Shown: piece by piece, positions 25,679 to 33,798 of the stretch
Position numbering within the stretch: the stretch's first letter is position 1
How the letters are laid out: each line of letters begins with the position of its first letter
NCBI RefSeq assembly: GCF_003853645.1
Contig: NZ_QTPO01000016.1
Location: 90,020 to 154,019, forward strand
Direction: 5' to 3'
Source of the DNA: Burkholderia sp. Bp9143
GTDB taxonomy: Bacteria; Pseudomonadota; Gammaproteobacteria; Burkholderiales; Burkholderiaceae
Length of the DNA: 64,000 nt
Notes under the pieces: generated by a model
What the model saw: only the letters and a program-made list of their open reading frames with translations
The model's database searches: none
What the model was told of the DNA's origin: nothing
Position numbers and translations under genes: made by a program

Positions 25679-27061
25679 TCAGTTTCCCTTGGCCGGCGCG
25701 GCGGCCGGCGCGGAAGCCGGAGCCGCGCCCGAAGCCGCGGCGGGTGCGGCCGCGGCGGGCGGCGTTTTCGGACTGGGCAGCACGTTGGGATCGGCCGGCG
25801 TCGCGTTGCCGGTAATGGTGGCGATCATCTGCGGCGTCGCCATCTTGTCGAGCGGCAGGTAGTCGCTCTTGAAATTGACGTCGACCGCGCCGGACAGCTG
25901 GATCTTGGTCTGCATCGACGCGTTGCTGGTTTCCGACGCGGCGGTCGACGCGGTGATGATCGGCTTGTTCTCGTATTCGTAGTCGCCCTTTGCGTAGTAG
26001 TCCGCACTGTATTGACGGCCGTTGTCCTTGTCGTTGCTGGAGTCGTACTTGCCGCCGCGATCGTAGGTGCCCTTGCCGGCATGGGTCGTCTGCACGTTGC
26101 CGTCCTTGTCGCGGGCGAGGTCGACCGCGGTGGCGCTGCGCTGCTTGGAAAGCGTGTCCTGCGCGCGCACGTCGTAGATGATCTTCGCGGAGATCTTGCC
26201 GTCGGTGACGACGATGCGGTTGATGCCCATCAGCACGATCGAGGCCAGCATCTGCTGGCGCTGCTTGGCGAGCTGCATCTTGAAGCGGTTGACGATGGCC
26301 AGCTCGGAGGCTTCGTCCGACAGGTCGAAGGTATCGCCGTCGCCCATCTGCAGGCGGGCGCGCACGGTCTTCGACGCTTCGTCGGGGTCGACCCCGTCGC
26401 GCACCTGCACGCGCGGGCTCGGCGTATCGCCGCTGTCGTCCATGCCGATCTCGAACAGGTCGGGAAACTGGTCGACCATATGATCGCGCGCCTGGTTCTC
26501 CGTCACATTTTCGTCGGCGAACTGGCCGAGCGATTTCGCCACCTGCGCGATCATTTCCTGATACGCCTTCATCTGCTCGATCGAGCTGTGGGTGATCGAC
26601 TGGAACACGCCGCTGATCAGGCTGGCGACGAAGGTCGGAAACTTGACCTGGTTCAGCAGCTCGCCCGCGACCGCGGCGCCCTCGTGCGCGGCCGACGCGG
26701 TGAACGTGGACTTGCCGATGCTGTCGACGGCCTGGTTGTGCGTGTTGAAATCCGCCTCGTGCGCCGAATGATCGGTGTCGTCCAGCGCGCGCGCCGGCGC
26801 GGTGCCCACACCGCCCGGAATCTCGTGGCCGGCGAACCCCTCGGGCCGCGCGAGGTAATCGGCGATCAATGCGGTGTTGCGCGCGATGTCGCGGCGATCG
26901 GCGTCGGGCATCGCGTTGAACGCCTGCGACCGGGTCAGCATCTGCGCGACGCCGTGGCGCACTTCGTCGGCCGGCACCGGCGGCGTGTGACGCGGGGCGG
27001 CCGCGGTGGCGCGCGGCGGCGGCGGCGCGATCGGCGTGGAACGGGCAGCTTGCGGAAACAT
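25679..27061 (-). CDS. cluster paralogue C, unknown function
   Basis: This protein of 460 residues shares with B the blocks KFPTFVASLISGVFQSITHS, SSIEQMKAYQEMIAQVAKS, KQRQQMLASIVLMGINRIVV and LSGAVDVNFKSDYLPLDKMA, plus TP-M-TG-N-TP near the end. Its variable middle (about 320-390) is rich in Asp, Gly, Lys and Tyr and very hydrophilic, unlike B. The tail is Ala/Pro-rich. No export signal is visible. Paired retention of conserved ends and a divergent middle suggests diversification of an exposed surface. Confidence 0.7.
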   Translation of the reverse strand: MFPQAARSTPIAPPPPRATAAAPRHTPPVPADEVRHGVAQMLTRSQAFNAMPDADRRDIARNTALIADYLARPEGFAGHEIPGGVGTAPARALDDTDHSAHEADFNTHNQAVDSIGKSTFTASAAHEGAAVAGELLNQVKFPTFVASLISGVFQSITHSSIEQMKAYQEMIAQVAKSLGQFADENVTENQARDHMVDQFPDLFEIGMDDSGDTPSPRVQVRDGVDPDEASKTVRARLQMGDGDTFDLSDEASELAIVNRFKMQLAKQRQQMLASIVLMGINRIVVTDGKISAKIIYDVRAQDTLSKQRSATAVDLARDKDGNVQTTHAGKGTYDRGGKYDSSNDKDNGRQYSADYYAKGDYEYENKPIITASTAASETSNASMQTKIQLSGAVDVNFKSDYLPLDKMATPQMIATITGNATPADPNVLPSPKTPPAAAAPAAASGAAPASAPAAAPAKGN

Positions 27062-27094
27062 GGCGACCTCGCGGGAAACGCGTGACGAAGCGAT

Positions 27095-28147
27095 TCAGTT
27101 GGCCTGGGCAGGCGCGTCCACCGGCAGTTCGAACTCGATGGGGCGCAGGTAGAGACTCACCCGTGCCGGGCAGGCCGCGTCCGTGCGCAGGCTGATGATC
27201 GAGAAACGGCCCGGCCAATGCGCGTCCTCCGGCGTGAACGCGCCCATCCATCGCTCGAGCGCCTGCAGCCCGCGCGGACGCTCGGCGAGCCCCATCGTCA
27301 GCAGGCTGAGGAACGCCGGCGGCACGTCGGGGATCGCCGACAGCAGCACGTAGAGCTCGACATCCGGCCCGTCCGGCCCGAGCCCGAAGGCGAGCAGCGC
27401 ACCATGCGGCGGCAGGTCGAACCGCCCGCCGAGCACCAGCCCCAGGAGCTGCATGATGCCGGGCAGGCGATGGCCGATGCCGAGCGCATCCATGACCGGC
27501 TGCAGATCGGCGAGCCGCAGCGCCTGGGTGCACGCGAACGTGAGCCGCTGGCCGCCGAGATCGCGCTGGGCCGCCATCGTGGTGAACAGCGGCTTGAGCC
27601 CGGGCACCATCCGCAGCGCGGCCTGGACGACGCCGGCCAGGTCGCGTGGCAGGTTCTCGATCGTGCCGGCGTCGCCGGGCAGCTCGTAGTACACCTTGGA
27701 CGCGTAGAGGCCGTCGCGGTCGTAGCTGGAGCCGAAGAACGCACCGTAGTCGAGGTTGCCGCCGGGCCGCGCGAAGCCCCGGAACGGTTCGCTCGCCTGG
27801 TCGAACCAGTGCAGCGCCTCGCGGCCGATGAAGTCGCGGATCAGCTTGCGCATTTCGCGGGTCGACTCGTCGCGCCGGTCGATCGCGGACGCCTCCGGCG
27901 GCAACGGCTCGATCGTGAAGCGCAGCTTGCCCGGCTGGCTTTCCGAGAAGCTGGGCTCGAACGGCACCGCCATCGGCATCAGCGCGTTGTCGCGGAACCG
28001 CAGATCGTCGGCGCCGTCGCCGAACGTGCGCAGGAACAGGTCGCGCGACGGCGCGAAGGGATCGGCGGTGCCGAGGCTTCGCGCGGCGCTTTTCAGGCGG
28101 CGTTCGACCCGGGCGACGACCGGCTCGCGGAATGAGGTCAGGGGCAT
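27095..28147 (-). CDS. cluster protein, unknown, possible barrel fold
   Basis: This 350-residue protein has no motif that I can assign. It begins MPLTSFREPVVARVERRLKS and contains KLRFTIEPLPPEAS, FGSSYDRDGLYASKVYYELP and a C-terminal region with alternating strands (FSIISLRTDAACPARVSLYL then RPIEFELP). The repeated strand-helix pattern and final strands loosely recall ABBA-type aromatic prenyltransferases, a weak resemblance. It has no signal peptide and lies between the 603-residue protein (50 bp) and paralogue C (33 bp). Confidence 0.6.
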   Translation of the reverse strand: MPLTSFREPVVARVERRLKSAARSLGTADPFAPSRDLFLRTFGDGADDLRFRDNALMPMAVPFEPSFSESQPGKLRFTIEPLPPEASAIDRRDESTREMRKLIRDFIGREALHWFDQASEPFRGFARPGGNLDYGAFFGSSYDRDGLYASKVYYELPGDAGTIENLPRDLAGVVQAALRMVPGLKPLFTTMAAQRDLGGQRLTFACTQALRLADLQPVMDALGIGHRLPGIMQLLGLVLGGRFDLPPHGALLAFGLGPDGPDVELYVLLSAIPDVPPAFLSLLTMGLAERPRGLQALERWMGAFTPEDAHWPGRFSIISLRTDAACPARVSLYLRPIEFELPVDAPAQAN

Positions 28148-28197
28148 GGCTCGGCTCCGGCAGGGTTCGGGAATGGCGCAGCGCACGCAACGCCGCT

Positions 28198-30009
28198 TCA
28201 GTGCGGGCGGTTCGAGTAGAAGCTCGCGCCGTTGTGCGTGCCGACACCGTAGCCCGCCTTCACCGGCACGCCCGCGCCGAGCCCGATGCCGGCACCGATG
28301 TCGCCGACGCCGTCCAGCATCTCGCGCGCCATCGCCGGGATCGGCACCGGCTTCGACGTCATCTGCGGCGCCTCGCGCGGCTGCGAGAATTGCTCGATCT
28401 GCGTATCGGTGGTCGCGGTATCGGCCAGCCACAGCTCGCACGCGTTGACCAGGTCGTAGTCGGTGGGGTCGACAGTCGACTTGTGGTTCGACGAGACGTC
28501 GGGATTGGCGATCTGGTCGATGCTGAGCAGCGGGCCGGTCGCCTTGTTGACGCGATCGACGTTGTTGGCGAGCCACGCGGTGATGATCGTGCCGCAGGTC
28601 GCCAGCGTGCGATAGCGCGAGCTGGTGCGCGCGCCGCCCAGATCGTAGGTCGCGACCTGGTCGATCACCTGCCACATGTCCTTGGCGCCGTAGCAGCCGC
28701 GGATCTCGGGATCCTGCAGCAGATCGATCATGAACTTGACCTGCGACTGGATCTCGCGCGCGGCGTAATGCGCCATGCCGTAGCCATGCAGCGACAGGTT
28801 GCCGGCGAGATCGCGGGCGGCCTTGCGCACCTGCTGGTGGTTGATCGGATTCGGCACGCTCGCGCGCAGCAGCGAGTCGACTTCGGTCTGGCGCACGAAC
28901 GACGACACCGACGACACGAAGCGGATCCACAGATCGTTGAACTCGCGGTTGCCCGCGGTGTTCGGATCGCCGCCCGGCACGCCGAGCGTGATGGCCGCGA
29001 AGTTCTTGCGCTCCTGCTCGGAGATGCGGTTCGGCGTTTCGCGCCAGTAGCGATAGAGCAGCTTGCCGGCATTGCCCGGGCCGATCGGCAGCGTGCCGTG
29101 CTGGAACTGCTCGACGATGCGGTCGACCACCTGGAACACCTTGAGCTCGTCGAACATCGCGGCGACGATCATCGGGCCCATCACGCGCACGTTGTCGGCG
29201 ACGATGTTCGCATCCTCCAGATCCTCGAGGTTCGGCAGGTCGATGCCGAGATCGGCGATCGCGTCCTCGCCGCCGATGTTCTGGACGGTGTTCAGCTCCT
29301 CGTTGATGCGGCGGCGCAACTGCGGCTCGTCGGCCTGGATCTTGCGGGCCTGCAGGCCGCGCATCACGCGCGCGAATTCGGTGGTGACCACGCCCGGCTG
29401 CTCGCCACCGCGGCCGTCGGGATCGCCCTCGATGCACAGCAGCGCCAGCGTCCGCTGCGCGAGCGCGCCGTACGAATTGGCTTCACCCACCGCTGCGAAG
29501 AACTGGCGGGTAAAGGCGTTCATCAGCACGTTGTCGTCGTCCGGCACGGTCTTGCCGCCGTCGACCTTCACGGGCGGTGGTGTGGCCCCGTCCACCGCGA
29601 GGATGCCCAGCACCAGCGCGACGAGCGTGATCGACGCGGCCTCGGGGTCCGCGCCGTTCGCGCCATTGACGCCATTGACGGCATTGACGCCACCCGCGTC
29701 GCCCGTGCCGAACACCAGCTGGCCGTTGCTTTCGGAGAGCAACGGCGGGTTGACCAGCGACTTGCTGGCAAGCAGTTCCCGGGTGGCGACGAACAGCGGA
29801 TCGCACACCTCCGGCACGCCGCCGGACGGCTGCGTGTCGTAGACGACCGCGAGGATGGCCTTGCACAGCGCGAGCTGCTCCCGCTCGGCGGCGACCGGCG
29901 GTCGCTTCAGCGACTCGAGCCGGTTGACGATATCGACCAGCCCGTCGCGTGCCCGGGTCTCGAGGTCGACGAGGTCGAGGAAGCGGACTTGATTGTTGAC
30001 ATGAAACAT
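28198..30009 (-). CDS. cluster protein of 603 residues, unknown
   Basis: This protein starts MFHVNNQVRFLDLVDLETRA, with AAGGAG 8 bp before the ATG. It contains one hydrophobic stretch (about 125-145, SITLVALVLGILAV), several helical blocks (FNDLWIRFVSSVSSFVRQTE; AREIQSQVKFMIDLL) and CYGAKDMWQVIDQVATYD, which resembles a motif in the 331-residue cluster protein. A short low-complexity GVNAVNGVNGANGAD segment lies near residue 110. The C-terminus is Gly-rich. It has no recognised catalytic site; a structural or scaffold role is a guess. Confidence 0.65.
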   Translation of the reverse strand: MFHVNNQVRFLDLVDLETRARDGLVDIVNRLESLKRPPVAAEREQLALCKAILAVVYDTQPSGGVPEVCDPLFVATRELLASKSLVNPPLLSESNGQLVFGTGDAGGVNAVNGVNGANGADPEAASITLVALVLGILAVDGATPPPVKVDGGKTVPDDDNVLMNAFTRQFFAAVGEANSYGALAQRTLALLCIEGDPDGRGGEQPGVVTTEFARVMRGLQARKIQADEPQLRRRINEELNTVQNIGGEDAIADLGIDLPNLEDLEDANIVADNVRVMGPMIVAAMFDELKVFQVVDRIVEQFQHGTLPIGPGNAGKLLYRYWRETPNRISEQERKNFAAITLGVPGGDPNTAGNREFNDLWIRFVSSVSSFVRQTEVDSLLRASVPNPINHQQVRKAARDLAGNLSLHGYGMAHYAAREIQSQVKFMIDLLQDPEIRGCYGAKDMWQVIDQVATYDLGGARTSSRYRTLATCGTIITAWLANNVDRVNKATGPLLSIDQIANPDVSSNHKSTVDPTDYDLVNACELWLADTATTDTQIEQFSQPREAPQMTSKPVPIPAMAREMLDGVGDIGAGIGLGAGVPVKAGYGVGTHNGASFYSNRPH

Positions 30010-30067
30010 TTAACTTCTCCTTGAAATCCGGTCGGTTCGGGGGAGTGAGCGGGATCCCGTGTGCAAG

Positions 30068-31540
30068 TCAGCCGTCGTCGGCACGGCCGTCCTTGCCCGT
30101 GCAACCGTCGTCGCCCGCCGCTTCATACGCGTCGATGCGGCCGGACAGCGCCCGCAGTGCCGCCGCCGCGTCGAGAATGCCGGTGCCGCAGCCGTCGGTC
30201 GCGCCGGGCGCGAACGGGCGCGCGGTGGCAACGACCAGATCGCGTACCGTCGCGCCATCGAGCGGATAGGCGCGACGCTGCGCGTACGCGACGAGCAGCG
30301 CCGCGGCGCCCGCGACGAACGGCGCGGCGAAGCTGGTGCCGGTCGCCAGCTGGTAAGCCTCGATCGCGCTCGTCAGCACCCGTTCGCCCGGCGCGCACAG
30401 CGCGACGTGCGCGCCGCGCGTCGAGAACGGAGTCGGCCGGCCGTCGTCGCCCACGGCGCCGACCGCGATCACTTGCGGGTAGGCGGCGGGCCAGTAGCGG
30501 GTCACGCGGCCGTCGTTGCCGCTCGCGGCAACGAGGATGCAGCCGCGCGCGGCGGCATACGCGATCGTGTCGGCATGCGGTTTCGGGCGGTTGGCGGCGA
30601 TCGTCGCATCGTCGGTGCCGAAGCTCATGTTGATCACCTTGGCACCGAGGTCGACCGCCAGCTTGAGCGCGCGATCGAGGTCGGCGATCGCGCCGAGCCC
30701 GATCGCGTGCGCCTTGCCCGGCAGCCGGGCGGCCGCCAGCGCGCGCATCGGCAGGATCCGGCAGTCGCCGCCGAGCCCGCGCGGCATCGCCACGCCTTCG
30801 GCGGCGATGATGCCCGCGCAGCCCATGCCGTGACCGACGAAACGGTCCTCGGGAAAATCGCCGCGATGACCGTGACCGCTCAGCAGTTGCACGCCGGGCG
30901 ACAAGTCGCCGGGCTCCAGCCGCACCGTATCGGCGCCCGCGCGGAATGCATGGGCGAACTCGGGATGCTGGCGGGCGATGCCGCTGTCGATGAGACCGAC
31001 CGTGACGCCGCTGTCGCCCGGCTCGATCGCGTGCGCGTCGGCCATGCGCACCAGCGCGCGCGCATCCTGCGCAAACCGCGCGGCCGGCGGCACGGGCGCG
31101 AGGCGGCCGGGCGCGTCCATCGGGACCATCGCCACGTAGTTGGGCGTCACGCTTTCCACGGTCGCGAGCTGGGCGAGCGAGTCGCACAGCGCGCCGATCG
31201 GCGTGCCCGCCGGCACGCGCAGCAGCAGCGTGCGGGCCATGCCCGTCATCTGTTCGATCGCGTCGTATCCGAGGTGCGCGTGCCCGGGCACCCAGCGCCC
31301 GGCCGCCGCGCTGAACGGGCGCACCGCGAGAAAGCGGCCGGCGAACGCGACCAGGATGCGGTCGACCGGGCCGCCGTCGATGCATCGCGCGGCGGCCAGC
31401 GCGCCACGCGTCACGTCGCGGATCGACGGCACGTGCTCGGGCGCTTCGCCGAGCGCCAGCTTGACGAGCAGGCTGGTTGGCAGGCTGAACTGACGCTCGC
31501 CGGGCGATGCCCAGGGCGTGCCGAGTGCATGGATCGTCAT
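30068..31540 (-). CDS. subtilisin-like serine protease (S8)
   Basis: The 490-residue protein contains a complete S8 catalytic domain: Asp in VGLIDSGIA (about 185), His in VGHGMGCAGIIAAEG (about 238), oxyanion Asn in VAASGNDG and Ser in GTSFAAPFVAGAAAL (about 403). About 130 residues precede it, possibly an inhibitory prodomain-like region (LLLRVPAGTPIGALCDSLA). There is no Sec or Tat signal, so it probably acts inside the cell or leaves by another route. It overlaps the Trypco2-like gene by 4 bp. It may process the other cluster proteins. Confidence 0.85.
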   Translation of the reverse strand: MTIHALGTPWASPGERQFSLPTSLLVKLALGEAPEHVPSIRDVTRGALAAARCIDGGPVDRILVAFAGRFLAVRPFSAAAGRWVPGHAHLGYDAIEQMTGMARTLLLRVPAGTPIGALCDSLAQLATVESVTPNYVAMVPMDAPGRLAPVPPAARFAQDARALVRMADAHAIEPGDSGVTVGLIDSGIARQHPEFAHAFRAGADTVRLEPGDLSPGVQLLSGHGHRGDFPEDRFVGHGMGCAGIIAAEGVAMPRGLGGDCRILPMRALAAARLPGKAHAIGLGAIADLDRALKLAVDLGAKVINMSFGTDDATIAANRPKPHADTIAYAAARGCILVAASGNDGRVTRYWPAAYPQVIAVGAVGDDGRPTPFSTRGAHVALCAPGERVLTSAIEAYQLATGTSFAAPFVAGAAALLVAYAQRRAYPLDGATVRDLVVATARPFAPGATDGCGTGILDAAAALRALSGRIDAYEAAGDDGCTGKDGRADDG

Positions 31541-32352
31541 GGCCGCGCCTCCTCATGACCGGGAACGGCGGCCAGGGTCATGGGCTTGGCCGCCGGCGGC
31601 GGCGCGAAGGCGCTCAGGTCGAACGCCACGGCGGCGGCATGCCGGCTCGTCGGCGAGACGGCGAGTTCACCGGCCCACTGGTCGCGACCGGGCGCGAGCA
31701 GCAGTTCGTCGTCCGCCGATTGCAACACGGCGACCGGGCGATTGCCGATCCGCACCAGCGGCGCGTGCGTGCCGTTGACGAGATTGCGCCCGATCACGCG
31801 CAGCAGCGGCGACGCATCGGGCTGTGCATCGGTGGCGGGCGCCACGGGCTCGACCCGCTCGACGCTCGGTGCGGACGCCCGATCGAGCGCCCGGCGCAGC
31901 CGGTCCACGGACAGATTGGTGACGCGGCCGATCGCATGCACCATGTCGCGCTGCTCGGCCTGCTGAAATTGCCTGACCGTGCGCACGCCGGCCCATTCCA
32001 GCCGCTTGCGGTCTTCGGCCGAGAGCTCGTCGCCCAGCGCGTCGAGCGGCTGGTCCTTGCTGTCCTCGGACAGCGCGATCGCGTTTTCCTCGATCGCCGG
32101 CCGCGTGATGGTCGTGAAGACGAGATGGAAGGTGCTGCTGTCGGTGTCGCCCGGGCCGGCGGGACGAATCCAGACCTCGCTTTCGACGAATTCGACATGG
32201 GCGCGCAGATCGAGGTTGACGTCCTTGATCGCGAAGGTCAGCGGCAGGTTGAGGTTGCGCGCCTTGATCGCCATCGCCGCCTGCGCGTTGTCGAGCTGGC
32301 TCTGCACGGCCTGGATGAAATCCTCGAGGCGCAGGCTGGCGTTGCTGTTCAT
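31537..32352 (-). CDS. Trypco2-like protein with TIG-like C-terminus
   Basis: The 271-residue protein opens with LRLEDFIQAVQSQLDNAQAA then LPLTFAIKDVNLDLRAHVEF, the pattern of the Trypsin-co-occurring domain 2, small domains found beside trypsin-like or subtilisin proteases in bacterial conflict loci. A middle helical part includes LEWAGVRTVRQFQQA, like a helix-hairpin-helix. The C-terminal part (about 175-250; LLRVIGRNLVNGTHAPLVRI) looks like an IPT/TIG immunoglobulin-like fold. It overlaps both neighbours by 4 bp; adjacency to the S8 gene supports the assignment. Confidence 0.6.
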   Translation of the reverse strand: MNSNASLRLEDFIQAVQSQLDNAQAAMAIKARNLNLPLTFAIKDVNLDLRAHVEFVESEVWIRPAGPGDTDSSTFHLVFTTITRPAIEENAIALSEDSKDQPLDALGDELSAEDRKRLEWAGVRTVRQFQQAEQRDMVHAIGRVTNLSVDRLRRALDRASAPSVERVEPVAPATDAQPDASPLLRVIGRNLVNGTHAPLVRIGNRPVAVLQSADDELLLAPGRDQWAGELAVSPTSRHAAAVAFDLSAFAPPPAAKPMTLAAVPGHEEARP

Positions 32353-32612
32353 TGCCCCGCTCCATCGATCGGCACGGCTTCGAGGACGATCGCGAGCCGC
32401 GCCGGCTCCGGATCGAAGGCCGTGCGGGTCAGGAACTGCGGCAGCTCGCCAACCAGCTCGATGCCGTCGGCGCCGCGCGCAATGCGCAGGTCGAGCGGCA
32501 GTTCCATCGCCATCGAGCGCACCCGCAGCCCCTGCGCCGCGCCCGCGGTCAACTGTTCGGCAACGTCGGCGAACGCACCCAGCGTCTCGCCCAGCGGCCG
32601 CGGCGCAATCAT
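32349..32612 (-). CDS. 87-residue cluster protein, possibly Trypco-like
   Basis: The product (MIAPRPLGETLGAFADVAEQ, then a beta-rich part with MELPLDLRIARGADGIELVG) has one short helix followed by strands, similar in plan to the Trypco2-like N-terminus of the next gene. It overlaps paralogue D and the Trypco2-like gene by 4 bp each, so all three are translationally coupled. No signal peptide is seen. Identification as a second Trypco-type domain is tentative. Confidence 0.55.
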   Translation of the reverse strand: MIAPRPLGETLGAFADVAEQLTAGAAQGLRVRSMAMELPLDLRIARGADGIELVGELPQFLTRTAFDPEPARLAIVLEAVPIDGAGQ

Positions 32613-33775
32613 GCCGGTTCTCCTCGGTTGGATGCGGGTGCCGCTGACGCGGCGGGCGCGGCGGGCGTAGCAGGCGTCGCCGGCACGGCGGCGGGCGCAT
32701 GCGTCGCAGTGGACGCGGGCGCGGGCGCCGCCACCGCCGCCACGGGCGCAACCGGCGCCGCGGGCTGGGCAACCGTCGCCGCCGACGGCGCGATCCGTGC
32801 CGCCGGCCGGCTGTGCCGCTCCAGCAGATTGCGCGACGCCTCGTCGACGAAACGGTCGAGCGGCAGCGTCTCCGACGCGAAATTGATGCTCACCTTCCCG
32901 GTCAGCGTCGCCTTGAGATCGGTGTCGGTTTGCGCATTGACCGCAACGGTCGACACCGTGGTGACGACATCGCCCGAGGTGCCCCGTCCGCCCCAGGTCG
33001 TCTGTCCCGACGACGGGTCGTTCGACGTCGCATACTGCACGGCGGCCCGGTCGCGCGCCTTGGCCTGGAAATTGAGGCTGGCGGCGATCGTCCCGTCCTT
33101 GACCACGACCCGCTGCATGCCCAGCAGCACCATCGTCGACAGCGTCGACAACCGATGCTGCGCGACGCGCTCGCGGGCGCGGGGCAGCACCACCGATTCG
33201 AGTGTCTGGGCGTCGAACGTGCCGTCGGCCGCACCGAAATCGGCGAACCACGCGGGCGCGGGGGCCGCGTCGTCGCCGCCGGGCTGGACCACCGGCGCGA
33301 GGCGATAATCGCCGCCGTCCTGCGTCAGCGTCACGTCGTGCGGATACTGTTCGACCAGCCACGCGCGCGCCTGCCCGTCGGTCACGTTCTCCTGCGTGAA
33401 CTGGTCCAGCGGCTTGGCCACCGCGCCGACCAGGTCGGCGAAACTCTCGACCTGCTTGATCGAGCTGTCGACGATCGCGTCGTACGTGCCATGCACGAGG
33501 CTCGCGACGAAGGTCGGAAAATCGATCGCATCGGCCAGCGCCGCCGCACGCCGGCCGATGGCGTCCGTCGCCTTCTCCTTGGCGGGCGGAGACGCGCCCG
33601 GGGCACCGGGCGCCCCGCCGGCGGCCGGCGCCGCTTGCGGCAACACGCCGTCCTGCCTGCCCGGGTCGCCCGATCCGGACCCGTCGACGATCTCGCGGCC
33701 GAACGCGTCGCGAGCCAGTGCCATCGCGGGCGTAATCGCGCCGCGTGGTGGCGGAGGGGGAATGTGGCGGGCCAT
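32609..33775 (-). CDS. cluster paralogue D, unknown function
   Basis: The most divergent and shortest of the four paralogues (388 residues) keeps the family blocks: AIDFPTFVASLVHGTYDAIV, DSSIKQVESFADLVGAVAK, HRLSTLSTMVLLGMQRVVVK and LTGKVSINFASETLPLDRF. It begins MARHIPPPPPRGAITPAMAL and ends in an Ala/Pro tail, so conserved core plus low-complexity ends is the family plan. It lies 23 bp after the large amidase/peptidase gene and overlaps the 87-residue gene. Confidence 0.7.
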   Translation of the reverse strand: MARHIPPPPPRGAITPAMALARDAFGREIVDGSGSGDPGRQDGVLPQAAPAAGGAPGAPGASPPAKEKATDAIGRRAAALADAIDFPTFVASLVHGTYDAIVDSSIKQVESFADLVGAVAKPLDQFTQENVTDGQARAWLVEQYPHDVTLTQDGGDYRLAPVVQPGGDDAAPAPAWFADFGAADGTFDAQTLESVVLPRARERVAQHRLSTLSTMVLLGMQRVVVKDGTIAASLNFQAKARDRAAVQYATSNDPSSGQTTWGGRGTSGDVVTTVSTVAVNAQTDTDLKATLTGKVSINFASETLPLDRFVDEASRNLLERHSRPAARIAPSAATVAQPAAPVAPVAAVAAPAPASTATHAPAAVPATPATPAAPAASAAPASNRGEPA

Positions 33776-33798
33776 CGCGCGTGTCCCTCAGGGGTCAG

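Noticed and set aside
23225..27085. A 1286-codon plus-strand frame opposite the cluster paralogues.
   Set aside because: It runs antisense through several genes whose minus-strand products are mutually similar, and its composition is Arg/Gly-rich.
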